Below, piece after piece: positions 23,536 through 30,827 of a stretch of 34,491 bases of DNA. Within the stretch, counting starts at the first letter, position 1. Each line of letters begins with the position of its first letter. Both the position numbers and the translations under genes were made by a program. Origin of the DNA: Planctomycetales bacterium (GTDB lineage Bacteria > Planctomycetota > Planctomycetia > Isosphaerales > Isosphaeraceae); assembly GCA_027452145.1 (NCBI GenBank), contig DAIDHB010000184.1, positions 1 through 34,491 of the forward strand. The letters run 5' to 3'. The notes below the pieces were generated by a model, which worked only from the letters and a program-made list of their open reading frames with translations, did not search any database and had not been told where the DNA came from.

Positions 23536-23803
23536 GTCAACCGCGAAAAACGCGAACAAGGAATAGGGCGAGGATCGAACTCACCGCCGGATCGAGTCCC
23601 CGTCTTTTTCGTGCGATTTCGTGTTTTTCGTGGTTCCGTATTTCGGCGGCCATTACTGTTTGCGTTCAAGACGAAGAATGAACCACGAAAAACACGAAAT
23701 CACACGAAAAAATGCTCGGGATTTCATCACGACAACCTGTAAGAGCGCCGATGGTGGATGAAATCGGCACGCTGTCTCGTGTTTCGCGTTTTTCGCGGTT
23801 GAG
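23536..23803. repeat. Nested inverted repeats of CACGAAA type
   Basis: The gap between the sigma factor and the kinase contains two nested pairs of inverted arms. The inner arms, 23605-23636 (containing CGATTTCGTGTTTTTCGTGG) and 23680-23711, match at 31 of 32 positions. The outer arms, 23536-23557 (GTCAACCGCGAAAAACGCGA) and 23782-23803, match at 20 of 22. The whole forms a long imperfect stem. No gene is supported inside. A related shorter inverted repeat lies at 26721-26797. Being A/T-rich at its core, it stands out from its surroundings. Confidence 0.85.
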
Positions 23804-23822
23804 TCCGGTACTTCAGCCGGGG

Positions 23823-24392
23823 TCACGCCCCGCCGCGGGCGGCGGCCAGGCGCTTGGCCAGGTCGTAGAGGATCCGCCGCACGCTGGATTCGTGGAGCCC
23901 GGTGCGCTCGGCGATCTCGGCGAGGCCGGCGCCCTGGCCCTTGAGCTCGAGGATCTGGCGGTGGGCCGGAGGGCAGAGGTCGACGAGCGTCGCCCAGAGC
24001 TCGCCGGCCTGGGCGACCTGGCTGGGCCTGGGCTGGGCGGCGGGCGGCTCGGCGGGCCACTCCCCCTCGTGCACGGCCTGCTCGCGCTCGAGCGCCGCGC
24101 GGTTTCGCCGGCAGTGGGTGGCGAAGTGGTTGTAGGTCACCCGCGCCAGGAACGCCCGCAGGTGCTCCTGGTCGGTGAATTTCCAGCCGGATTCGCGATA
24201 CCCCTGGAGGACGTCGGCCCAGACCGATTGCACCACGTCCATCGAGTCGAACTTGGCGCGGAGCATCGGCGTCAGCCGCCGGCGCACCATCGCGCGGAGG
24301 AACGGCTCGTAGTCGCGGAAGACCCGCTCGGCGGCCTCGGGCTCGCCGCTGGCGAGCTTCTCGAGCAGGGTGTCGAGTGATGGTGTGTTCAT
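23823..24392 (-). CDS. ECF-type RNA polymerase sigma factor
   Basis: A 189-residue extracytoplasmic-function sigma factor of the planctomycete type. Region 2 covers FRDYEPFLRAMVRRRLTPML, DSMDVVQSVWADVL (the -10-binding helix, with the characteristic DxxDVVQSV motif) and HLRAFLARVTYNHFATHCRR. A Pro/Ala/Gln-rich linker follows, and region 4 is CPPAHRQILELKGQGAGLAE, then IAERTGLHESSVRRILYDLA, a helix-turn-helix for the -35 element. The ATG at 24392 overlaps the stop of the upstream exported repeat protein (ATGA), so the two are translationally coupled. No anti-sigma gene of the usual zinc type is adjacent; the kinase downstream may instead control the factor, as in kinase-linked ECF groups. Confidence 0.92.
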   Translation of the reverse strand: MNTPSLDTLLEKLASGEPEAAERVFRDYEPFLRAMVRRRLTPMLRAKFDSMDVVQSVWADVLQGYRESGWKFTDQEHLRAFLARVTYNHFATHCRRNRAALEREQAVHEGEWPAEPPAAQPRPSQVAQAGELWATLVDLCPPAHRQILELKGQGAGLAEIAERTGLHESSVRRILYDLAKRLAAARGGA

Positions 24393-25621
24393 GATTTGCG
24401 GATGCTCCACGCCCAGGGATAGCCGGGGAAGCGGACGAGCTCGTCGCCGGATTGCGCGGTCGCAGCGATCGCCACGACCGCGGGAGCGTCGCCTGCGGCC
24501 CGGCGCCGGGCCACCTCGGCCACGAGGGCGGCTCCGGCGACGATCGCCGTGGCCGGGACCAGCCCGGCCGGCGGCTGCCAGGCGGCCAGCTCGGCCCCCA
24601 GGTCCTCGAGCGGCGACAGGAAGCGGTCGATGGCCTGGTCGAGCGCGGCGCGGTCGAAGGGCAGGAACTCGGTCAGCAGGTCGGCGCATCGGGGCGAGGG
24701 TTCCGCGGCCGAAGATGTTGCCTCCGTCGATCCGGTCTCGACGGCGGCGGCGCCATCGTGGTCCTCGTGGACGACATCCCCGCCGGGCCCTTCGGCGTTG
24801 TGGTAGGTCGTGCCCGTTGCGGTTGCGGCAGGGCCGAGGTTGGCCGCCGCCGCGGCGTCGGCCAGGAGCGACCCATCTGTGGAGACCGCGGCCGCCTGGG
24901 GCCCGTCGCCGGTCGCGCGGCCCGCCGTGCCGGCGCCCGTCGCGGTCCCCGCCGTTGCCAGCGAGGCCAGGGCCGACGAGGCGTCCAGGTTCGGCCCGTC
25001 GGCCGTGCCGCCGGGCGAGGCCACCACGCCCAGGGCCGAGTGGTCGGGCGCGGAGAGATCCGCGGTCGGCCCGGTCGTCGGCTCCTCGCCGGCCGTCTGC
25101 TCGGCCGCGTCGAGGGTCGAGGCCGCTATCCTGCCGCTCGTGATGCCAGAGGTGCTCACCAGGCTGGCCACCGTCTGGGCGTGCTCCACCGCCTCGGCGG
25201 AGTCGGTCTGAGCGGCGTTCGCCGCGGCGAACCCCGGCGAGACGGTGCCATCGGACGTCTCAGCGGTCGGATCGGCGGCCATCGGGGTCGTGGCCGATGG
25301 CGTTGCCGAACTGACGACGGGGCTCGCATCGGTCTGCGAGGCGTCCCCCGTCGCGCTATCCGATGCCGCCGAGCTGACGACGGGGCTCGCATTGGTCTGC
25401 GAGGCGTCCCCCGTCGCGCTATCCGATGCCGCCGAGCTGACAACGGGGCTCGCATCGGTCTGCGAGGCGTCCTTCGCCGCGGCGTCCGAAGCCGCGCGGG
25501 CGGCGGTGTCGGCCTCGACGGACGCCACGACCGCGCTCAGCAGTCGCCGGCACTCCAGCAAGTTGTATCCGACTGGGCCGTCCATCCCCGGTCGCAAGGC
25601 CACTCGAGCACGCGATCTCAT
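24389..25621 (-). CDS. Low-complexity exported repeat protein coupled to the sigma factor
   Basis: A 410-residue Ala/Ser/Thr/Asp-rich protein. The N-terminus (MRSRARVALRPGMDGPVGYN then LLECRRLLSAVVAS) carries an arginine-rich leader and an LExRxLLSAV-like motif seen in many large planctomycete surface proteins. Residues from about 45 hold three 21-residue repeats of the form DASQTDASPVVSSAASDSAT plus G. The middle is disordered. Near the C-terminus come an acidic helical part (LLTEFLPFDRAALDQAIDRF), a hydrophobic segment (AGLVPATAIVAGAALVAEVA) and a short tail ending SIRKS. It could be a membrane-anchored sensor or co-regulator for the sigma factor it overlaps; only genomic coupling supports that. 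AGGAGG lies 8 bases before the ATG at 25621. Confidence 0.75.
   Translation of the reverse strand: MRSRARVALRPGMDGPVGYNLLECRRLLSAVVASVEADTAARAASDAAAKDASQTDASPVVSSAASDSATGDASQTNASPVVSSAASDSATGDASQTDASPVVSSATPSATTPMAADPTAETSDGTVSPGFAAANAAQTDSAEAVEHAQTVASLVSTSGITSGRIAASTLDAAEQTAGEEPTTGPTADLSAPDHSALGVVASPGGTADGPNLDASSALASLATAGTATGAGTAGRATGDGPQAAAVSTDGSLLADAAAAANLGPAATATGTTYHNAEGPGGDVVHEDHDGAAAVETGSTEATSSAAEPSPRCADLLTEFLPFDRAALDQAIDRFLSPLEDLGAELAAWQPPAGLVPATAIVAGAALVAEVARRRAAGDAPAVVAIAATAQSGDELVRFPGYPWAWSIRKS
25311..25480. repeat. 63-bp in-gene tandem repeat
   Basis: Units beginning CTGACGACGGGGCTCGCATC start at 25311, 25374 and 25437, exactly 63 bases apart, giving about 2.7 copies. The first two are nearly identical and the third diverges at its far end. 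The period is a multiple of three, so copy-number change would alter the exported protein by 21-residue steps without shifting frame. Confidence 0.9.
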
Positions 25622-25814
25622 CAGCGAGCCTCCTGGCGGTCGATCATCGCGCGAGTCGGCCGTCGGATACCCGTCGACGGCCGATCCCTTAGTCTCGTCG
25701 GATTCCGTCCCTGTTGGGCGACGCTGCCTCGCCTCGGCCCTGGGGGCCCGTCTTCTTCGAACTGCGGCAGCGTTCGCGGCTTTCCGGAGTTCCCCCTCCG
25801 GACGACCGCTGACC

Positions 25815-25855
25815 AAAAAAAATGCCCGCTCACCCGCGATGGCGGGTGACCGGGC
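25815..25855 (-). terminator. Strong rho-independent terminator
   Basis: On the minus strand, GCCCGGTCACCCGC, a four-base loop and GCGGGTGAGCGGGC pair over 14 bases with one mismatch, followed one base later by eight T residues. This is the clearest intrinsic terminator in the window. The only upstream minus-strand promoter seen is about 50-80 bases away at 25908-25937. Confidence 0.85.
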
Positions 25856-25903
25856 CTCCCTAGCCTGGTCGGTCGTCTGGCCCGTCGCGAGCCGAACAAC
25901 CGG
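25815..25903 (-). ncRNA. Candidate small RNA or attenuated leader (about 90 nt)
   Basis: A strong minus-strand promoter predicts a start near 25903, and a strong intrinsic terminator ends transcription near 25815, giving a transcript of about 90 bases. It begins near AACCGGTTGTTCGGCTCG and has no plausible reading frame with a ribosome-binding site. The next minus-strand gene (exported repeat protein, ATG at 25621) begins about 195 bases past the terminator, so the same region may be its regulated 5' leader. I do not recognise a known riboswitch or sRNA family. Expression is untested. Confidence 0.5.
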
Positions 25904-25907
25904 TTCA

Positions 25908-25937
25908 ATTATTAGCCGGGCATTCCCCGGCAGTCAA
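25908..25937 (-). promoter_or_regulatory. Near-consensus sigma70 promoter
   Basis: On the minus strand TTGACT (25937-25932) and TAATAA (25914-25909) are separated by exactly 17 bases. The spacer is a perfect inverted repeat, GCCGGG-gaatg-CCCGGC, that could be a repressor site. This is the best vegetative promoter match noted in the window. Confidence 0.7.
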
Positions 25938-25945
25938 GTGGACAT

Positions 25946-25958
25946 TTCCCGATGGGAA
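25946..25958. promoter_or_regulatory. Possible operator upstream of the promoter
   Basis: TTCCC-GAT-GGGAA is a 13-base palindrome centred near -50 relative to the predicted start of the minus-strand transcript. Its position suits an activator or repressor site. It could also act on the divergent gene at 26100. Confidence 0.4.
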
Positions 25959-26099
25959 CAATCGATGCGACCTCGCGCCCGTCGGCTGTCCGGTTCGCTA
26001 TCCGGGAAAAGCGCGGTGATCGGCGCGCGCCGTCGACCCGTCGGCGCGATGAGCCTGGTGGAGGCGTCACACTCCACCCCAGACATCAGGAACACAACA

Positions 26100-26402
26100 A
26101 TGAACGCACGAATTCGCCGCAGCCGTCGGGCCTTTCGCATCGAGTCGCTGGAGATTCGGAACGCTCCTTCTCACATCGGCGGGCTGGGCCACGTGGCCGC
26201 GGCCCTGCACAAGGTCCACGGGCCGGCCCATGTGAGGACCTTCCACGACACCACGTCGGTGGACCGGAAGAACCCGCTCGACAAGAGCACCGGCGTCGAG
26301 CGCAGCAGCGACACGGTCGCCGAGAAGAACAGCACCGACCCCACGGCCGGCGACACCACCCCGAACGACGTCAGCAGCATCGACAAGCCGGGGCAGTCCT
26401 GA
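26100..26402 (+). CDS. Small secreted-type protein with LExR leader motif
   Basis: A 100-residue hydrophilic protein that begins MNARIRRSRRAFRIESLEIR and continues NAPSHIGGLGHVAAALHKVH. The arginine-rich start with a FRIESLEIRNAPS segment is the same kind of leader as in the divergent protein at 25621 (LECRRLLS) and the beta-helix protein at 33823 (LEDRLLLA). After the histidine- and alanine-rich part, the rest (TGVERSSDTVAEKNSTDPTA, then GDTTPNDVSSID) is Thr/Ser/Asp-rich and likely disordered. AGGA is about 10 bases before the ATG. No catalytic motif is present. I see it as a short exported or surface peptide of unknown role. Confidence 0.6.
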   Translation: MNARIRRSRRAFRIESLEIRNAPSHIGGLGHVAAALHKVHGPAHVRTFHDTTSVDRKNPLDKSTGVERSSDTVAEKNSTDPTAGDTTPNDVSSIDKPGQS

Positions 26403-26912
26403 GCCCCGGTCCGAGCCCGCGGGCCCCTCATCGGCCCGCTCTCCCGGCCGGATGAGGGGGCCGGACTCGGCCGGGCCGGAGATGGTATCGCTCGCGTCCC
26501 GAATCGCCACGGAAGCACCTCCTGTCCGGAATCGATGCCCCCGGACAACAGCCCGGCGCGTCGGCCACGGTAGACCCCCCTACCATGTGCCGGCGCGTCG
26601 GGTTGTCCTTTGCGCGAGCCCGAGGAATCGCCGTCGGACATCTTGCGCCAGTCGAACCGGAATCGCTCCAGGCACCTGACTCCCATCGTCTGCCGGAGCG
26701 AGCCGGAGCACGCGGCTCGACCACGAATCGCACGAAGGGCACGAATGGGGAGCAATCGTCTCCCTGTCTTCATTCGTGGCATTCGTGCCATTCGTGGTTT
26801 CCAGGATTGTCTCCGGCGAGAGGCCTTCGCGATTCCCCGCGGCGTCTTCCCGGGCTAATATGCTCGGCCCGTACGGGTGAGTTGAGACGTCGCCCAGCCT
26901 GGAGTCTCGCGA
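26403..26912. other. Intergenic region with an inverted repeat
   Basis: This 510-base gap contains no gene I can support. Just past the stop at 26402 is GC-rich symmetric sequence (CGGGCCCCTCATCGGCCCG facing CCGGATGAGGGGGCCGG, about 26420-26465) that could terminate the upstream gene. An inverted repeat of CACGAA type is at 26721-26797. The rest is unremarkable. Confidence 0.5.
26721..26797. repeat. Inverted repeat of CACGAA type
   Basis: The left arm starts CCACGAATCGCACGAAGG (26721-26747) and pairs with 26771-26797 (ending GCCATTCGTGG) at about 24 of 27 positions. It is built from degenerate CACGAA(T/A)GG steps and resembles the larger element at 23536-23803. Confidence 0.8.
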
Positions 26913-27362
26913 ATGATGAAAAGGATATTGCTGAATCTCTCCGGCGTTTTCCTCGGTTTCCTCCTCGCATTCCTGCTGATCATCGGGGTCGAGGCCTACA
27001 GTAGCGTGGTCCATCCCTTTCCCGCGGGCGTCGAGCAAACCTCCGAAGCCATCTGCCGGCACGTCGAGGGCTACCCCCGGTGGATCCTGGCGTCGGTCGT
27101 CCCCATGTGGGCCGCGGCCGCGCTGGCCGGCACGTGGGTCGCGGGGCGGATCGGGAGCCGGTATTCCGCCGGCTTCGTCGGGCTGTTGCTGCTGGCGGGC
27201 CTGGCCCTGAATCTCGCGATGCTCCCCTATCCGGCCTGGTTCAGGGGTGCCTGCCTGATCGCGGTGCCGGCCGCGATCATCGCCGGCGGTCGCTTTTCGA
27301 GGCGACGGGGGACGCGGGACGGGATATCCTCAACGGAGCATCAACCCGTCGGGCTGGCATGA
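26913..27362 (+). CDS. Small integral membrane protein
   Basis: A 149-residue protein with four predicted membrane helices: residues 5-25 (ILLNLSGVFLGFLLAFLLII), 57-78 (RWILASVVPMWAAAALAGTW), 86-106 (AGFVGLLLLAGLALNLAMLP) and 112-126 (GACLIAVPAAIIAGG), ending in a basic tail. Between helices one and two is a periplasmic loop with HPFPAGVEQTSEAICRHVEG. I do not recognise a named family, although this four-helix plan is common in short conserved bacterial membrane proteins. GGAG lies 9 bases before the ATG. The next gene starts 21 bases downstream, so they probably share a transcript. Confidence 0.7.
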   Translation: MMKRILLNLSGVFLGFLLAFLLIIGVEAYSSVVHPFPAGVEQTSEAICRHVEGYPRWILASVVPMWAAAALAGTWVAGRIGSRYSAGFVGLLLLAGLALNLAMLPYPAWFRGACLIAVPAAIIAGGRFSRRRGTRDGISSTEHQPVGLA

Positions 27363-27383
27363 TCGAACGCGAAGGAGGACACC

Positions 27384-27716
27384 ATGAGGCGCTCACTCGG
27401 GGCCGGGCTGATCGTCGGCGGATTCCTGGGCCTGGGACTGGGACTGGGTTCGACCCTCCGGCCGCCCGAGGCATCCGCCCAGAAGGCACGCGATGCCGAG
27501 TGGGAATACCGGGTCGGGGTCTTCACCTACAACCCCGGCGAGCGCCTGACCGACGAGCGCCGGGCGTCGGCGTTCGAAAAGGCCCTGAACCAGCACGCCG
27601 CCCAGGGCTGGGAGCCGGTCGGCTCGCTGATGTCGCGCGACCAGGTCCAGACCGTCGGCGGCGCCGTCACCACCCGCGAGACGACCTCGTTCGTCGCCTA
27701 TCGCCGCAGGCGGTGA
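27384..27716 (+). CDS. Secreted DUF4177-like small protein
   Basis: A 110-residue protein with a signal peptide (RSLGAGLIVGGFLGLGLGLG) followed by a compact domain: WEYRVGVFTYNPGERL, ALNQHAAQGWEPVGSLMSRD and a final TTSFVAYRRRR. The pattern WEYxV, a helix with LNxxAAxGWEPV and a last strand with xSFVxYRR matches the DUF4177 style of small alpha/beta proteins. Function is unknown. AAGGAGG lies about 6 bases before the ATG, the strongest ribosome site in this part. It follows the small membrane protein gene closely. Confidence 0.75.
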   Translation: MRRSLGAGLIVGGFLGLGLGLGSTLRPPEASAQKARDAEWEYRVGVFTYNPGERLTDERRASAFEKALNQHAAQGWEPVGSLMSRDQVQTVGGAVTTRETTSFVAYRRRR

Positions 27717-27758
27717 CGGTGAGCGGAAGCGCCCGGGGGAATCCGTGATGAACCCGGA

Positions 27759-28850
27759 TCAGTAGGAGTCGGCGCTGATGACCTCGCCGCCGTTGATGGT
27801 GCCGAGGCCGACCCACGTCAGTGGGTTGATCGTGCTCTTGATGTAGTGGACCGAGCCGTCGCCGAACAGGGTGTTGACGCCGCCGGGGTGCCGGCTGCGC
27901 GACCCGTTGAAGGCCGCCCCCTCCGACGCCGAGTTGAAGCAGGCGAGTCCCTGCACGGGCATGCTGTCGCAGAGCTCGCCGGGCTGCGGCGGGCTATGGC
28001 CCGGGCCCGTCACGAAGCCGGCGACGACGTCCATGTTGACCCCGCTGTTCAGGTAGTCCCGCGTGCCGTTGGGCGTGAACCGCGTCGTGTACGACCCGTC
28101 GCCGGGGTCGTCGAACCACACGGTTCCCCGCGAGTCGTCGTACGCCCCCTGGAGGATCTCGGAGAGGAAGTGGGTGTTGCTCATCCCGTCGGTCACCGAG
28201 GCCACCCGGACCGTCATCGGTCCCGTCCCGCTCGTGTTGCTCCCGAACGGGGCCTGACGATACAGGGCCGGATAGAGCCCGAAGGCCACCTGGCCGTAAT
28301 CCGTGTTGCCGAAGTTGATCCCGTAATTCCCCTTGGTCGGCGAATACGGGTAGGCCGGGATCGCTCCCCCGGTCGCCGTGCTGAGAGACGCCAGGCTGAA
28401 CGAGGTCTGGTTGTCGCTCGGGCACTGGAACGAGGCGATCAGGGTCGTGAACACCGTGCTGTTGACGACGAAACCGCCCAGCGGCGCCGAGCCGATCGGA
28501 GGCCCCTCGATCCCAATCGACGCATTGAAGGAATTGTAGAGCGGCGCCTGCTCGATGTAGGGGAGCATCAGGAGAAACCAGGGGGTATTCTGGCACCCCC
28601 GGCCGAAGCCCGGGCTCTTGCAGGGCCCGACGCCGACGCCGAAGACCAGCGCGATCGGAAAGCTGCCGTTCGCCGACTCGTAATTGGCCAGGCCGAGGCC
28701 GACCTGCTTCAGGTTGTTCGTGCACTGGATCCGACGGGCCGCCTCGCGCGCCGCCTGCACGGCCGGCAACAGGAGCGCGATCAACACGGCGATGATCGCG
28801 ATGACGACCAGAAGCTCGATCAGGGTGAACGCACGTCGTTCTCGCAACAT
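27759..28850 (-). CDS. DUF1559 protein with type IV pilin-like N-terminus
   Basis: A 363-residue protein with a prepilin-type N-terminal methylation segment ([20 protein letters not shown]) followed by [20 protein letters not shown] and [20 protein letters not shown], the signature of DUF1559. This family (also called SBP_bac_10 or H-x9-DG proteins) has very many copies in planctomycetes and probably forms pseudopilin-like fibres or anchors. The C-terminal landmark [20 protein letters not shown] (the H-x9-DG motif) is present. The residue before the cleavage Phe is Ala instead of the usual Gly. GGAGG is about 13 bases from the ATG at 28850. It is monocistronic, convergent with the DUF4177-like gene. 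Confidence 0.95.
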   Translation of the reverse strand: MLRERRAFTLIELLVVIAIIAVLIALLLPAVQAAREAARRIQCTNNLKQVGLGLANYESANGSFPIALVFGVGVGPCKSPGFGRGCQNTPWFLLMLPYIEQAPLYNSFNASIGIEGPPIGSAPLGGFVVNSTVFTTLIASFQCPSDNQTSFSLASLSTATGGAIPAYPYSPTKGNYGINFGNTDYGQVAFGLYPALYRQAPFGSNTSGTGPMTVRVASVTDGMSNTHFLSEILQGAYDDSRGTVWFDDPGDGSYTTRFTPNGTRDYLNSGVNMDVVAGFVTGPGHSPPQPGELCDSMPVQGLACFNSASEGAAFNGSRSRHPGGVNTLFGDGSVHYIKSTINPLTWVGLGTINGGEVISADSY

Positions 28851-29443
28851 GGGTCAACAAGCCTCCAGACTCGCGGGAGGATGCGTCCCGGCGAAGCGGA
28901 TTCGCCCACGCTCCGCCCGCGCGGACTCACGGGGAGGATCGGTCCGGTCACGACGCCGTGATCTCGGACGCCAACACTATAATCCCGCCTCATGCGCCAG
29001 CTCATGAATTTTTTGTTGGAATCGGAAAAGTGGGCCAACTCGCATGCAGACAGGGTACATCCCTCCGAAGCCGAGAATCCCTGGGTCTTTCACGGAGGTT
29101 CCCGACCCCGGCAGGACGCAATCGGTCCTGTGGTCCAGTCACGAAGTCGGGCCGCTGCGCGGGATCGCACACCCATGTCTTCTCTCGTGGAATTCGGAGT
29201 CATGGATGTGTGAACTCCGGTTACGAAGCACTTAATTTTAAATTCAGCGGATTTGTTCGTGAATCTCCGGGCTCCGATCGGGCCGCGTCGCGCCGGGGTA
29301 ACCACTGGCGTACGGGGCGCCCCGCCGCGAAGATGGCTGGTCGCCGGCTTCGTCCCTGGGACGAGGCCGAGTGGTCCCGCCGTCGTGCGGCACGGGCCGG
29401 CCGCGCCGCCAGATCCCCAGATTGCGGAAAGCGCAGGTAGGTG
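28851..29443. other. Intergenic region without a recognised gene
   Basis: This 593-base gap separates the divergent DUF1559 and acetylesterase genes. A TATAGT hexamer on the minus strand near 28975-28980 could be a -10 box for the DUF1559 gene, with no clear -35. An A/T-rich stretch at 29231-29245 (ACTTAATTTTAAATTC) stands out. Short frames here lack ribosome-binding sites and family features. Confidence 0.45.
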
Positions 29444-30667
29444 ATGAGAAGCCCGAGACCTGGTATGACGCTCAGGACGACCGCGGTGATCCTCGGCCTG
29501 ATGGCGGGGTCCGCCGGCCAGGCAACGGCCGGGCCGCTGAAGATCTTCATCCTCGCCGGCCAGTCGAACATGCAGGGGCATGCGAACGTCTCGACGCTGG
29601 ATTCCCTGGCCGATGATCCGAGGACGGCGCCGCTCCTCAGGGAGATGCGCCATCCCGACGGCACGCCCCGGGTCTGCGAGAAGGTCTGGATCTCGTCCGT
29701 CGGGTGCGCCGGCGACGGCTGGTCGGATGTCATCGAGCAGAAGGGCAGGCTGACGGCCGGATTCGGCGCCTCGCCCGAGAAGATCGGCCCCGAGTTCACG
29801 TTCGGCCTGTACATGGAGAAAGCCCTGGGCGAGCCCATCCTGATCATCAAGACCTCCTGGGGCGGCAGGAACCTGCACACCGATTTCCGACCGCCCGGCG
29901 CCGGGCGCGAGACCTTCAACGAATACACCCTGAGCCAGTGGAAGAAGCGCGGCCTCGACCCGGAGCAGGAGGCGGCCAAAGCCCATCAGAACGGCGGCGT
30001 GTTCTATCGTCACATGATCGAGCACGTGCGCAAGGTGCTCGCCGACATCAAGCGGGTGGTGCCGGATTACGACCCGAGCCAGGGCTACGAGCTGGCCGGC
30101 TTCGTCTGGTTCCAGGGGTTCAACGACATGATCGACGACTGGACGTACCACGACCGGAGCAAGCCCGGCGGATATGACCCCTACCGCCAACTGCTCGCGC
30201 AGTTCATCCGCGACGTGCGCAAGGATCTGTCGGCGCCCCGGATGCCCTTCGTGATCGGGGTCATGGGGATCGGCGGCATCAAGGAAGGCGAGAAGCCGCC
30301 CCAGTCGCTTTTCCGCCAGGCCCAGGCCGCGCCGGCGTCGCTCCCCGAGTTCCGCGGCACCGTGGTGGCCGTGCAGACCGCACCGTACTGGGACGACGAC
30401 CTGGACGCACTGCAAGAACGGCGCGAGCGAATCGAGACGAGGATCAATCAGGAGGCCAAAAAGCATCCCGGCCTGAGCCAGGCTGCACGAGAGGAAGCCC
30501 GCAAGAAGGCCATGACCGAGAGCTTCACGCCCGAGGAGTTGAAGCGAATGAAGGGAATCTCCAACGGCGGCTACCATTATCTCGGCGCCGCCAGGATCCT
30601 CGCGCCGATCGGCAAGGCCTTCGCCGAGGCGATGGTGAATCTTCAGCCGGACCGCAACAAGCCTTGA
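29444..30667 (+). CDS. Sialate O-acetylesterase-like (SASA/SGNH) hydrolase
   Basis: A 407-residue secreted carbohydrate esterase of the SASA (CE6-like, SGNH hydrolase) family, which removes acetyl groups from sugars such as acetylxylan or sialic acids. Block I is IFILAGQSNMQGH with nucleophile Ser41. The middle block is IIKTSWGGRNLH, block III is GFVWFQGFNDM, and the C-terminal HYLG in NGGYHYLGAA supplies the probable catalytic His. A charged insertion between residues 320 and 375 (ERRERIETRINQEAKKHPGL onward) looks coiled. The leader (TTAVILGLMAGSAGQATAG) is a signal peptide. Starts at 29441 (GTG), 29444 or 29465 are possible; AGGTAGGT precedes the first two. Confidence 0.88.
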   Translation: MRSPRPGMTLRTTAVILGLMAGSAGQATAGPLKIFILAGQSNMQGHANVSTLDSLADDPRTAPLLREMRHPDGTPRVCEKVWISSVGCAGDGWSDVIEQKGRLTAGFGASPEKIGPEFTFGLYMEKALGEPILIIKTSWGGRNLHTDFRPPGAGRETFNEYTLSQWKKRGLDPEQEAAKAHQNGGVFYRHMIEHVRKVLADIKRVVPDYDPSQGYELAGFVWFQGFNDMIDDWTYHDRSKPGGYDPYRQLLAQFIRDVRKDLSAPRMPFVIGVMGIGGIKEGEKPPQSLFRQAQAAPASLPEFRGTVVAVQTAPYWDDDLDALQERRERIETRINQEAKKHPGLSQAAREEARKKAMTESFTPEELKRMKGISNGGYHYLGAARILAPIGKAFAEAMVNLQPDRNKP

Positions 30668-30697
30668 GAGCCTCCCCGGAAGGCCGGATCGGCGGTT

Positions 30698-30759
30698 GTC
30701 GGGTGGGTGAAACCCACCGAGGGAAAGCCGTGGCAGAAGGTGGGTTTCACCCACCCTAC
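30698..30759. repeat. Palindromic dispersed repeat, copy 2
   Basis: This 62-base hairpin is the reverse-oriented partner of 16964-17025. Arms of 21 bases match at 20 positions (GTC instead of GTA at the left edge), and the 20-base loop, reversed, matches copy 1 at 17 positions. It lies in the gap between the acetylesterase gene and the next secreted-protein gene, where it may also work as a terminator. Confidence 0.92.
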
Positions 30760-30827
30760 AAGACCACCAGGGCCGCTTTCGGGACAGCGTTTGCGACCCC
30801 GTCAGGTTCCGTGGAGTACGACACCCC

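Noticed and set aside
26585..27004. Plus-strand frames across the CACGAA inverted repeat
   Set aside because: They pass through the repeat arms, lack ribosome-binding sites and show no family features.
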